DNA of 64,000 nucleotides from CAYGZQ01 sp964354375 [NCBI: uncultured Planctomycetota bacterium] (GCA_964354375.1 CAYGZQ010000011.1:13722-77721); one strand, 5' to 3'; shown: positions 43,540 to 51,631, counted from the stretch's first letter. Translations and numbers: made by a program. Notes: a model not told the origin generated them from the letters alone.

Positions 43540-44418
43540 GTGGACGCGAAGAAACTCGAAGTACACCTGCTGGAGCTCATCAGACGGACCTCGACCGATC
43601 TGCCTTCGGACATCGAGGACGCATTGAAAGCCGGGTTCGAGCGTGAGAAAGCAGGGAGCCCCGCGAAAACAGCATTCCAGACAATGCTCTCAAGCGTTGA
43701 GTTGTCGAGGCGCGAAAGCCTTCCCCTCTGCCAGGATACGGGCGCGCTGGTCTGGCACATCCACTGTCCTGACGGCGCCGACTTGCTTCCGGTTGAGAAG
43801 GCCATCAGGAACGCCATGGTCAAGGCGACGGACTCAAGCCTCCTTCGCCCCAACGCGGTCGATCCGATCACCGGCAAGAACTCCGGCAACAACCTGGGCG
43901 ACGGTTCACCCATTCTATATTTCCACCCCTGGAAGAAGAAGACATGGGAGTTCAATTTCCTCATGAAGGGCGGCGGAAGCGAAAACTGCGGGGCGCAGTA
44001 TAAGCTCCCGGATTCTGCGCTGGGCGCGGGACGGGACCTCGACGGTGTCTGCAAATGCGTGCTCGATAATGTCTGGCGGGCCCAGGGCAAGGGTTGCGCA
44101 CCGGGAATCATCCTCGTGTGCGTCGGCGGCAATCGCGACACCGGTATGGCCGAGGCGAAAAGGCAGGGTTTCAGGAAACTGGACGATACCAATCCGGATC
44201 CGGACCTCGGCAAACTCGAAAAGAGACTGACCGAGGACTGCAACAAGCTCGGTATCGGCCCGATGGGCTACGGGGGCAAGACGACCGTACTCGGCGTCAA
44301 GATCGGCAAGCTCCATCGCCTGCCGGCTTGTTACTTCGTCTCGATTTCCTACCTCTGCTGGAGCGCTCGACGCCGGCAGATGACGGTGAGCAGAGAGAAA
44401 GTGAAGTTCTCCGGCTAG
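43540..44418 (+). CDS. Class I fumarate hydratase, alpha (N-terminal) subunit
   Basis: A 292-aa iron-sulfur hydro-lyase subunit. Cluster cysteines are seen in SLPLCQDTGALVWHI, GGGSENCGAQYKLP and GKGCAPGIILVCVGG. Also typical are RPNAVDPITGKNSGNNLGDGSPILYFHPW and GPMGYGGKTTVLGVKIG. With the next gene it forms a two-subunit class I fumarase; L-tartrate dehydratase (TtdAB) is the main alternative. I choose the GTG at 43540, 6-7 bases after CGAGGAT. An in-frame ATG at 43474 would add 22 residues but has no ribosome-binding site, and a TATAAT (43498-43503) lies between the two. Confidence 0.88.
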   Translation: MDAKKLEVHLLELIRRTSTDLPSDIEDALKAGFEREKAGSPAKTAFQTMLSSVELSRRESLPLCQDTGALVWHIHCPDGADLLPVEKAIRNAMVKATDSSLLRPNAVDPITGKNSGNNLGDGSPILYFHPWKKKTWEFNFLMKGGGSENCGAQYKLPDSALGAGRDLDGVCKCVLDNVWRAQGKGCAPGIILVCVGGNRDTGMAEAKRQGFRKLDDTNPDPDLGKLEKRLTEDCNKLGIGPMGYGGKTTVLGVKIGKLHRLPACYFVSISYLCWSARRRQMTVSREKVKFSG

Positions 44419-44474
44419 CGGTATTCGGGACGGGAAGAACCATGCGCGGGATGCGCGTGCTACGGGAGAAAACA

Positions 44475-45047
44475 ATGATCAGCATAAAACTACCCACAGA
44501 CGAGGTCACGGTGCGATCGCTGCACATCGGCGACGAGGTGCTCCTCACGGGTGTCATAGTCACCGCTCGCGACGCGGCTCATAAGTACATGGTGACCGAG
44601 AAGCCGAAGGACCTTGATCCCATACTGAGGAACAATGTCATCTATCACTGCGGTCCCATTGTGAAGAAGGTCGGCGAGAAGTGGTACATGGTGTGCGCCG
44701 GACCCACGACCAGCATCCGGGAGGAGCCGTTCGAAGCCGAAGTCATCAAGATGTATGGAGTCCGGGGGATTATCGGCAAGGGCGGCATGGGTCCGAAGAC
44801 CCTCGCGGCGTGTAAGGAATTCGGCGCGGTCTATCTTCACGCCACCGGGGGCTGTGCAGCTGAGCTCGCCTGCGCCATGACCGAGGTGCTGGACGTCAAG
44901 AAGCTCGAGTTCGGCACCCCGGAGGCATTCTGGGTCATCCAGGTCAAGGATTTTCCGTGCACGGTCACGATGGACTCGCACGGTCAGAGCCTTCACGCGA
45001 TCGTCGAGGAGGAATCGAAAAAGGTCCTTGAGAGCCTGATTAGGTGA
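44475..45047 (+). CDS. Class I fumarate hydratase, beta (C-terminal) subunit
   Basis: A 190-aa protein equal to the C-terminal domain of class I fumarases. Blocks: LHIGDEVLLTGVIVTARDAAHK, IYHCGPIVKK, CAGPTTSIREEPFEAEVIKMYGVRGIIGKGGM and VYLHATGGCAAELACAM. It completes the active site with the alpha subunit 57 bases upstream. GGGAGAAAAC precedes the ATG. Fumarase beside the menaquinone operon fits a reductive or oxidative TCA branch tied to quinone respiration. Confidence 0.88.
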   Translation: MISIKLPTDEVTVRSLHIGDEVLLTGVIVTARDAAHKYMVTEKPKDLDPILRNNVIYHCGPIVKKVGEKWYMVCAGPTTSIREEPFEAEVIKMYGVRGIIGKGGMGPKTLAACKEFGAVYLHATGGCAAELACAMTEVLDVKKLEFGTPEAFWVIQVKDFPCTVTMDSHGQSLHAIVEEESKKVLESLIR

Positions 45048-45091
45048 CGGGGGCAATCAAAGAAGGGACTGGCACCCCGATAGACCATCAC

Positions 45092-45760
45092 CTAGAATGA
45101 CGGCATCGTGGTGGACATTTCCCAATCCGTGAAATTCTCGTAGATCGCCACCGGGGTGCCGTCCGGACATGCGCCCCACAGAATCTCCACAACCTCGTCG
45201 GCCGCAGCCACGCTCCCGTTTGTCCAGTCCCGACTTGTACCGCCTCCCTGGATCGCAATCCCTCCTCCCAGCGACGTGTCCTGCGGTGGGAGACGGCTCT
45301 GGTTGTACAACTCGTATATGTCCTGGTGCACGCGCTCCGTTATGGCACCCGATTTGAGCGCGACATCCGCATCATGCTTTCCCGGGTACGTTATGAGCAT
45401 GCCCAGGTGATGCTGCCATTTTCTCTCGTGCTTGCAGATGGTGTAATTCCCGACCGGCGTTCGACCATCATCTGCCGTCGTCTTTGCCCCTTCCGGACGG
45501 CTCCCGAGCGCGACCCTCCAGCGGTCGATCAGCTTGTCGCCGGACAGAAGATACAGCATCCTGTTGTTCTTCGTGACAACGATTTTCACATCGGGGACGG
45601 GGTCGGTCAGTCGATGCTCCTGCAGAAACGCCTGATAGGTGGCATCGACCTTGTCGAAATCGACGTCGGGCTCGATTTTGCCTCTCACTACCGGATAGAG
45701 GTAGTAGCCGCTCAGGGAAAGGAGGACAATGACGGACAGAATGAGAATCGCGCGGTACAT
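45092..45760 (-). CDS. YkuD-fold L,D-transpeptidase-like protein without catalytic Cys/His
   Basis: A 222-aa single-pass membrane protein (helix ILILSVIVLLSLSGYYLYPVV) with an extracytoplasmic YkuD/ErfK domain: KIVVTKNNRMLYLLSGDKLIDRWRVALG, then DDGRTPVGNYTICKHERKW. In active enzymes the signature is IHG followed by DWTxGC; here it reads GGGIAIQGGGTSRDWTNGSVAAADEVV. The His is Gln171 and the nucleophilic Cys is Ser183. The codons (CAG and AGC) are unambiguous. The fold is otherwise complete, including GTPVAIYE. The ATG at 45760 starts the signal anchor. A longer frame to 45886 would overlap the divergent gene's start codon and is less likely. It may bind peptidoglycan without transpeptidation. 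Confidence 0.82.
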   Translation of the reverse strand: MYRAILILSVIVLLSLSGYYLYPVVRGKIEPDVDFDKVDATYQAFLQEHRLTDPVPDVKIVVTKNNRMLYLLSGDKLIDRWRVALGSRPEGAKTTADDGRTPVGNYTICKHERKWQHHLGMLITYPGKHDADVALKSGAITERVHQDIYELYNQSRLPPQDTSLGGGIAIQGGGTSRDWTNGSVAAADEVVEILWGACPDGTPVAIYENFTDWEMSTTMPSF

Positions 45761-45884
45761 GGTCTCGGCTATTCTATCATGGAAGATATCAGCAGTACCG
45801 AACCGCTGCCGATATATACTAGACGGAACCGTCTGCATGGTCGGTTCATTGTCGCGTTTCATCTGGTAGACTGATCGACGATTC

Positions 45885-47012
45885 ATGGCATACCTGGAGA
45901 TAACGGGGCTTCCGATTGGCGCCCGCTCAGACGAGTTCGGCGTGAGCGTCGGCTTGGAACTTGAGAAGGGCAGGGGACTGAGCGTTCTGTCCGACGACGG
46001 CGCTCTTCCTCAGGAGTTGGCCGATGCCGTCACGGGGCGCGCTCGCTTTTCCGGCGAAGTGATCCTGAACGGAATGCGCATCGACCCGATGCCGCCGCGA
46101 AAACGCTCGGTGGCGGTTCTGGGCGAGGTCCCCGGCGTGCTGCCCTCCCGCACGGTCCGCGAGAACCTCGAGCTTGCACTCAGAGAACGTCCCACGACCG
46201 TGAGCGAGCAGGTCTTCCTCGTCGAGGAGGAGCTGTCGGACGGCATGCTCGCGGGCCTCGGCGACGGCAGGGCCGGCTCGCTTGATGATGCGACCCGCAC
46301 GATTCTGGCCCTGACTCGTATTCTTCTCGCCGGCTGCGACCTTGTGCTTATTCGAAAGCTTCCGGTTCCCGGATTCGCGAGAACCGACCGGGAGCCGTCG
46401 TGGAGACCCGGTTTCCACATGGACACCCTTCTGGAGCTGAAAAGCCTTCTCAGAAGGTTCCGCGCGACATGGATAAGCCTGCTGACCGACCCCGCATGCG
46501 TGCACGTGCTCTCCGATCGCGTCGCCTTTTTCGCGTCGGGCCGCATGGTCCAGGAAAGCTCCCTCCGCGAATGCCTGAATGCGCCGGCTTCCCGCATGGT
46601 CGCCGATTTCCTCACCTTCCCGAGAATGAACTACCGAACCGTGAGAATCGAGCGCGACGGACCGTTCGTCATGCTGAGGAGCGGACGGTACAGTTTCAGG
46701 GTGAGCGAATACATCAAACGTCAGCTTGTCGCCAGGGAAGGCGAGAACGCCGTGATGGGGATACGTCCCGAAGACCTCCTGATCCGGGCGTATGAGACCG
46801 GCGATCCAACCGTGATGAATCTGGCCAAGGTCACGAGGGTTGACGCGATCCCGGGCGCACTTGTGGCCAGGCTCGATGTCGAGGGGGACGAATGGCTCGC
46901 GATGACCGAGCCGGGACGTCCAGTCTTCACCGGTCAGCTCATCGAGCTGCGTCCCGATCCGGACAAGGTCCACATCTTCAGCCCGTCCACGGGCGCGAAC
47001 CTCCTCGATTGA
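45885..47012 (+). CDS. Pseudo-ABC ATPase of the MalK/UgpC type with TOBE domain
   Basis: A 375-aa protein that aligns with CUT1-type ABC ATPases. The segment FSGEVILNGMRIDPMPPRKRSVAVLGEVPGVLPSRTVRENLELAL equals the stretch between Walker A and signature. Yet every catalytic motif is gone. Walker A is VLSDDGALP (residues 35-43). The Q-loop Gln is lost near residue 80. The signature is GSLDDATRTI (131-140). Walker B is DLVLIRKLP (152-160), with no Asp-Glu. The H-loop His is Thr201 (LLTDPACVHVLSDRV). The C-terminal TOBE-like domain is well kept (VMGIRPEDLLI at 290, FTGQLIELRPDPDKVHIF at 348). ATP hydrolysis is very unlikely. No permease is nearby. Perhaps a regulator or sugar-binding protein derived from MalK. 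Confidence 0.83.
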   Translation: MAYLEITGLPIGARSDEFGVSVGLELEKGRGLSVLSDDGALPQELADAVTGRARFSGEVILNGMRIDPMPPRKRSVAVLGEVPGVLPSRTVRENLELALRERPTTVSEQVFLVEEELSDGMLAGLGDGRAGSLDDATRTILALTRILLAGCDLVLIRKLPVPGFARTDREPSWRPGFHMDTLLELKSLLRRFRATWISLLTDPACVHVLSDRVAFFASGRMVQESSLRECLNAPASRMVADFLTFPRMNYRTVRIERDGPFVMLRSGRYSFRVSEYIKRQLVAREGENAVMGIRPEDLLIRAYETGDPTVMNLAKVTRVDAIPGALVARLDVEGDEWLAMTEPGRPVFTGQLIELRPDPDKVHIFSPSTGANLLD

Positions 47013-47045
47013 TCCATTCCGGGATTGGAGTCCTTTCACCCCGTT

Positions 47046-47900
47046 TCAGTTCTTGAATTTTCTGCGCTCCGCGTTTGCGCGAATCCGCAGCCGATCAATG
47101 CGCTTCGGGGTTGGCGGATGCAGCCTGAACAGGTTCTGGTAGGGGTCACGGTTGTGCGGGTTCATTATGCAGCATCCGCTCAGCGCCAGGTCGCAGTCGA
47201 AGGGGGAAAGAAGCACGGCCTCCTGAAGCCTCATGAGCCCGAAGGGGAGATAATCTGCGTTTTCGAGCTTTCTGAGCGTCGCGTAGTCCACGACATACAC
47301 CCTGTGCCTGTTGGCCCCCAGCAGTCCGGCCGGATAACCCACGAGGAACGCCGGAAGCAGGTTGAAAAGGGTCGACAGCAGGTTGGGCTCGCCCGGCGCC
47401 TTGCCGGACATTCTTGCTCCTATGCGTCCGGGCAGAAGTATGATCCACAACAGCGTCGCCAGTCCCGTGTTCGCCGACGTCAGCCCCTGTCGTATGGCCT
47501 CAAACTCCCTGTATATGAGACCGACCTGGGCCTTGTCCTCGATGCGATCGAAGAATCCCTGGGTGCAGATCAGGTGCGATCCTCTCTTGCTGAGGCCGAC
47601 CGACAGTATCATGGGAGACGTGTTCCGGATCATCCACGCGGAAGGCGGCCCGATCCTCGCGTCGATCCGCATGGACTTGATCAGCTTCGCCGCCTCGGAG
47701 TATTTCGAGACATTCAGCGGCTCCGCCCCCAGTGTCTTCATGAGAATCGCGTCGCCGAAAATCAAGGCGATCACCCACCAGACTATCGCTACCGCCGCGC
47801 CCGCTGCATAGGCGATCCAATGGTTGAATATCAGGCCCGGAATGAGAGCCGTGACTATCACGAAAAACAGATGCGCCGTGATTACTCTGCCGTCGGACAT
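47046..47900 (-). CDS. HtpX-like (M48-family fold) membrane protein without the HExxH zinc site
   Basis: A 284-aa membrane protein that follows HtpX along its length. It has N-terminal helices (VIVTALIPGLIFNHWIAYAAG), then FGDAILMKTLGAEPLNVSKYSEAAKLIKSM, a substrate-domain part SPMILSVGLSKRGSHLICTQGFFDRIEDKAQVGLIY, two later helices, and the end HPPTPKRIDRLR that is typical of HtpX. At the catalytic site, where HtpX has HELAH, it reads REFEA (residues 131-135), so both zinc-ligand histidines are missing. Proteolysis is therefore not expected. It is convergent with the pseudo-ABC gene 33 bases away. A -10-like GATAAT and -35-like TTAATC lie about 60-80 bases upstream on the minus strand. Confidence 0.8.
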   Translation of the reverse strand: MSDGRVITAHLFFVIVTALIPGLIFNHWIAYAAGAAVAIVWWVIALIFGDAILMKTLGAEPLNVSKYSEAAKLIKSMRIDARIGPPSAWMIRNTSPMILSVGLSKRGSHLICTQGFFDRIEDKAQVGLIYREFEAIRQGLTSANTGLATLLWIILLPGRIGARMSGKAPGEPNLLSTLFNLLPAFLVGYPAGLLGANRHRVYVVDYATLRKLENADYLPFGLMRLQEAVLLSPFDCDLALSGCCIMNPHNRDPYQNLFRLHPPTPKRIDRLRIRANAERRKFKN

Positions 47901-48136
47901 AAATCTGAATCTCCCGCAACAAAGACAAGCCGTACAGTACTTCCCTGAACTATTATCAGAAACAAGACCGGGTTGATTAACCGGATATCTTAATGCGATT
48001 TAACCCGGCGAAGCGGATACGCCGACCGGCGACCCGATCCGGTCCAATGTAACTGATACCGACTTAATCGCTCTTGGCAGGATTATAACGTGGGATAGCC
48101 CATTATCAAGTCCCCGTTGAGGCGTCCGTGCGTTTC

Positions 48137-48589
48137 TCAGCTTTCATCGGTCCCTGCGAACCCTATCATCTGGTCGCATTTCCTGCAACGCTGTGACTCG
48201 ATAGGATTCTCTGCGCCGCAGTACGGACACATTTTCGTCCCCAGCGCCGATTCCATCGAATCAAGCAGCCTTTGGCATTTCCTGCAGATTTTCTCGCTGA
48301 ACGGATTTTCCTCGCCGCAGTGCGGACAAAGCTTGTACCGCCCGTCCTTCCGCTCCTCTTTGGGCTTGCCGGCAAACACCGCCCGAGATCTGAAAACCAG
48401 GTACAAGGGGAGAAAGATCAGTCCGAAGAAAACCACGGAGACCGACCAGAAGGTCACGGCGGCCCTGCCCAGCCCGAGCTTCCTTGCGTCCTCCTGCACT
48501 TTCCAGCCGGCGAACGCAAAAAAGTACATCACCGCTGCGAGGGCAATAAATCCCGTCAGCCAGTATCTCTGGATTACTTCGTATAGCAT
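48137..48589 (-). CDS. Membrane protein with two C-terminal zinc ribbons
   Basis: A 150-aa protein with two transmembrane helices (LTGFIALAAVMYFFAFAGW and AVTFWSVSVVFFGLIFLPLYLVF) and two zinc-ribbon modules: CPHCGEENPFSEKICRKC and CPYCGAENPIESQRCRKC. Function unknown; double zinc ribbons often mediate protein or nucleic-acid contacts. It begins 13 bases after the stop of the LexA-like repressor and is in its operon. The 236 bases between it and the HtpX-like gene hold only short inverted repeats. Confidence 0.75.
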   Translation of the reverse strand: MLYEVIQRYWLTGFIALAAVMYFFAFAGWKVQEDARKLGLGRAAVTFWSVSVVFFGLIFLPLYLVFRSRAVFAGKPKEERKDGRYKLCPHCGEENPFSEKICRKCQRLLDSMESALGTKMCPYCGAENPIESQRCRKCDQMIGFAGTDES

Positions 48590-48602
48590 TGCGGTAGGGG
48601 GA

Positions 48603-49445
48603 TTATCGGAACTGGCGAACCAGGCGTACCACTTTGCCTATCACGCTCACGGTCGCGCGCTTCAGGTCGGGATACTCCGGATTCGCTGCCCGAAGAATCA
48701 CCCCGTCAGGAGCAAAGTATACCCTCTTGAGCGTGACCTCGTCACCCTCCATCCTCACGGCGCAGACGGAGCCCTGGTCGAGTGCGTTCTTCAACATCGG
48801 GCTTATGATCACGTAGTCGCCCTCGAGTATGCCCACACCCACAAGGCTCTCGCCCGAGACTTTCAGGGCAAACAGATCCACGTCGTTCGGCAGCCCCGTC
48901 CTCTCAACGGCCAGTTTCCCGATCGTGTACTCTTCCACACCCGACGGGTATCCCGCAGGTATCATTCCCAGCACCGGGAGCTCCATCGTCGGTCCCTCTT
49001 TCAGAGCGTCCAGAAGACTTCGCTTCATGTCGTCCAGTTGGCGGAGAAGGTCCTGCACTTCGACCTTCGATCTTATCGACACGCCCGCTTCAGGTTCCCC
49101 TGCAGTCGGCTCGTACGGGCGGGTGAGCTCGGCCTCCACGCGCTTCACTATGTCGCCCTCGTCCAGGGGACGACCTGAGTTGTCGAACTCAAGGTATCCG
49201 GCAGCCATCATCAGAAGATCCACTCTCACGGCCAGGGCATCCGCGAAACGCTGAAGAATCCTGGGGGAGGGGGGATTTCGATGCGCGTTCTCGAGACGCG
49301 AGATGTAGCCGGCGTCCACCTGCGCTTCTCTTGCGAGCTCGTAAATACTCTTACCTCTGACCTTGCGGACCTTGCGCAGAATGTTACCGAAGCGCCGCCT
49401 GACAGGCGTCGGCTCGCTTGAGGTCGATGGAGTGTCGGGTTTCAT
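48603..49445 (-). CDS. LexA-like self-cleaving XRE/S24 repressor
   Basis: A 280-aa regulator. Residues about 17-80 are an XRE-type helix-turn-helix (RKVRKVRGKSIYELAREAQVDAGYISRLENAHRNPPS). The C-terminal half is a peptidase S24 domain: the cleavage site Ala164-Gly165 in VLGMIPAGYPSG, the nucleophile Ser200 in KVSGESLVGVGILEGDYVII, and the general base Lys240 in GDEVTLKRVYF. The DNA-binding part is CI-like, not the winged helix of classical LexA. It should be cleaved under RecA or another signal. Three operator-like repeats lie in its own promoter region, so it is probably autoregulated. It is followed by the zinc-ribbon gene. Confidence 0.87.
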   Translation of the reverse strand: MKPDTPSTSSEPTPVRRRFGNILRKVRKVRGKSIYELAREAQVDAGYISRLENAHRNPPSPRILQRFADALAVRVDLLMMAAGYLEFDNSGRPLDEGDIVKRVEAELTRPYEPTAGEPEAGVSIRSKVEVQDLLRQLDDMKRSLLDALKEGPTMELPVLGMIPAGYPSGVEEYTIGKLAVERTGLPNDVDLFALKVSGESLVGVGILEGDYVIISPMLKNALDQGSVCAVRMEGDEVTLKRVYFAPDGVILRAANPEYPDLKRATVSVIGKVVRLVRQFR

Positions 49446-49479
49446 CGCAATAATAGATTCGGCAGTTCCGGAGGCTTCT

Positions 49480-49494
49480 TTGACAATATTCCAA
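49480..49494. promoter_or_regulatory. Operator-like repeat 1 upstream of the LexA-like gene
   Basis: TTGACAATATTCCAA, an imperfect 6-3-6 palindrome, 35 bases before the start codon. It shares the TTGnCA-N3-TdnCAA pattern with two further copies. Confidence 0.5.
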
Positions 49495-49520
49495 ATAATA
49501 GGCAAGGAAGCGCCGGAAAA

Positions 49521-49535
49521 GTGCCAAATTATCAA
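49521..49535. promoter_or_regulatory. Operator-like repeat 2 upstream of the LexA-like gene
   Basis: GTGCCAAATTATCAA. It matches repeat 3 at 12 of 15 positions (TGCCARATTRTCAA core). Confidence 0.5.
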
Positions 49536-49603
49536 GTTTGCTGCGACCTACACCCCACCGCGGCCCGAACTGATGGCCTCCTATTGATAGTTTAAATGAG
49601 AAG

Positions 49604-49618
49604 TTGCCAGATTGTCAA
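49604..49618. promoter_or_regulatory. Operator-like repeat 3 overlapping a promoter of the LexA-like gene
   Basis: TTGCCAGATTGTCAA, the best palindrome of the three. Its minus-strand reading supplies a perfect TTGACA (49618-49613); TAAACT (49594-49589), 18 bases on, is a possible -10. A repressor bound here would block the -35 element. Confidence 0.55.
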
Positions 49619-49666
49619 GGTTGGATTTCTTGCGCATGGCACGTAAGATTTGCAAGACTACGTAAA

Positions 49667-49687
49667 AGGCCGGGGGACTCCCGGCCT
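49667..49687 (-). terminator. Intrinsic terminator after thrS
   Basis: AGGCCGGG/CCCGGCCT stem with a 5-base loop, followed on the minus strand by TTTTACG. It lies 25 bases after the thrS stop. Confidence 0.7.
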
Positions 49688-49711
49688 GATGTTGCGGAAT
49701 TCTTGCGAGCC

Positions 49712-51631
49712 TCATTTCGCCGAGGTTGGAATCCGCCCTTCTCCCTCAAGACGCCGCTGGAACTCCTCGAGCTTGACTGCGCCCGTGTCGCCTGTGCCGC
49801 GCTCGTTGACCGACACGGTGCCCGCCTCAGCCTCATCGGGTCCGACAACAAGGAGATACGGCACCTTCATCACGCGACCGTCCCGAATCTTCCACCCCAC
49901 CTTCTCGTTCCTGAGATCGGGGGTCACGCGGAATCCTGCCAAGTGGAGGGTACGGGCGACCTGCCGGGCGTATTCGTACGTTTTCTCGCTGACCGGGAGA
50001 ACCCGCGCCTGCTCCGGTACAAGCCAGACAGGGAAATTCCCGGCCGTGTGCTCGATCAGCACACCCAGGAATCTCTCCAGAGAGCCAACGATTGCCCGGT
50101 GTACAACCCTGGGTTTCCGGCGCTCGCCGCTTTCGTCCACGAATTCCAGGTTGAACCTCTCGGGGAGGTTGAAGTCCACCTGGATGGTCGACAACTGCCA
50201 TATCCGTCCGATGGCGTCCCTCATGAAGATGTCCACCTTCGGACCGTAGAAAGCCCCTCCGCCCGGATCGTACGTGAACTCCCATCCGATCTTCTTCAAA
50301 GCCTGTTCGAGCGCCTTTGTCGCGGCCTCCCAGTTCTCATCGGTTCCGATCGATTTCTCCGGACGTGTCGCCAGCTTGACGACGAAATCGAACTCGAAAA
50401 CCTTGAACACGAAATTCGCAAAATCCAGAAGACCGATGATCTCGTCTTCGAGCTGTCCGGGCGTGCAGAAGTGATGAGCGTCATCGATCGTCAGGTTTCG
50501 CACCCTTGTAAGCCCGTGAAGCACTCCTGACCTTTCGAATCTGTAGCACGTCCCGAACTCGAACAGCCTCAGCGGGAGATCGCGATAGCTCCTCAGCTCG
50601 CTTTTGTATATCAGTATATGTCCGGGGCAGTTCATCGGCTTCACGACGTAAGTCTGGTCCTCGGACGCATGCCTGGCCATGAACATGTTCTCGACGTAAT
50701 AGCTGAGATGCCCGGAGGTCTCAAACAGCTCCTGCTTGAATAAGTGCGGCGTGACGACAAGGCTGTATCCGCGATGCACAAGCTCGCCCTCGACGAATTT
50801 CTTCAGAATGTTCAGAATCATCGCGCCGCGAGGCTTGAAAATCGCGAGCCCCGCACCCGCTTCATCCGTGAACATGAACAGATCCAGGTCCCGTCCCACG
50901 ATGCGATGATCCCGCCTGCGCGCTTCCTCGAGCATCGCGAGGTGCGCCTTCAGGTCCTCTTTCGTGAAGAAAGCGGTACCATAGATGCGCTGGAGCATCG
51001 GGTTCTTCTCGTCCCCCTTCCAGTATGCCCCCGACGTGCTAAGCAGTTTGAAGTGCTTCAGCTTCCCTGTGGACGGCAGGTGAGGTCCGCGACACAGGTC
51101 GGCGAATTCCCCCTGCGAATAGACCGTGAGCTTCTCGGTTTCCAGCTCATCCACGTGAGGAACCTTCAGGTCCTCGCCCCACTCTTTCAGCTTCTTTACG
51201 ACTTCCCCCTTAGACAGGACTTCGCACTTGAGCGGAAGGTCCTCCTTGCCGATTTTCTTCATCTCCTCCTCGAACATTGCGAGGTCTTCGGGAGTGAAAG
51301 GCTTGTCGACGAGAAAATCGTAGAAGAAACCGTCCTCGATGGCCGGACCGAAGCCGAGTTGCGCCTCCGGACGATGCCGCTTGACCGCCTGCGCAAGGAC
51401 ATGCGCTGCGGTATGCCTGAGAATTTCCAGCGCTTCGGTATCCCGATCGGTAAGGAGTTTGATGTTGCCGTCCGTCGTCAATGCCCGGTCAAGCCCAATG
51501 AGCTCGCCGTTGAACAGCGCGCCCAGGCTTTTCCGGGCAAGGCCCTCCGACAATCCCTCGGCAATCTCCATTGGAGTAGTGCCGTCCGGGTACTCCTTTG
51601 CATCACCATCAGGGAATGTGATACGTACCAT
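49712..51631 (-). CDS. thrS: Threonyl-tRNA synthetase
   Basis: A 639-aa class II synthetase that charges tRNA-Thr. In order: N-terminal TGS domain (ITFPDGDAKEYPDGTTPMEIAE), editing domain with RHTAAHVLAQAVKR and the Cys/His site EFADLCRGPHLPSTGK, catalytic core with KPMNCPGHILIYKSELRSYRDLPLRLFEFGTCYR, TIDDAHHFCTP, and HRAIVGSLERFLGVLIEH (motif 3), then the anticodon-binding domain. Length is normal. Only small differences from consensus are seen (RNLTIDDAHHFC for RGFTQDDAHIFC). It is preceded by a purine-poor leader and followed by a terminator. Confidence 0.96.
   Translation of the reverse strand: MVRITFPDGDAKEYPDGTTPMEIAEGLSEGLARKSLGALFNGELIGLDRALTTDGNIKLLTDRDTEALEILRHTAAHVLAQAVKRHRPEAQLGFGPAIEDGFFYDFLVDKPFTPEDLAMFEEEMKKIGKEDLPLKCEVLSKGEVVKKLKEWGEDLKVPHVDELETEKLTVYSQGEFADLCRGPHLPSTGKLKHFKLLSTSGAYWKGDEKNPMLQRIYGTAFFTKEDLKAHLAMLEEARRRDHRIVGRDLDLFMFTDEAGAGLAIFKPRGAMILNILKKFVEGELVHRGYSLVVTPHLFKQELFETSGHLSYYVENMFMARHASEDQTYVVKPMNCPGHILIYKSELRSYRDLPLRLFEFGTCYRFERSGVLHGLTRVRNLTIDDAHHFCTPGQLEDEIIGLLDFANFVFKVFEFDFVVKLATRPEKSIGTDENWEAATKALEQALKKIGWEFTYDPGGGAFYGPKVDIFMRDAIGRIWQLSTIQVDFNLPERFNLEFVDESGERRKPRVVHRAIVGSLERFLGVLIEHTAGNFPVWLVPEQARVLPVSEKTYEYARQVARTLHLAGFRVTPDLRNEKVGWKIRDGRVMKVPYLLVVGPDEAEAGTVSVNERGTGDTGAVKLEEFQRRLEGEGRIPTSAK

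Noticed and set aside
45761-45886. Longer start for the L,D-transpeptidase-like gene
   Set aside because: Its ATG would share the CATG bases with the divergent pseudo-ABC start. The ATG at 45760 begins the signal anchor directly, and AT-rich promoter-like sequence fills the gap.
47901-48136. Possible small RNA or tRNA in the gap before the zinc-ribbon gene
   Set aside because: Only short inverted repeats (such as GGTT/AACC) are present; there is no cloverleaf, T-loop motif or terminator.
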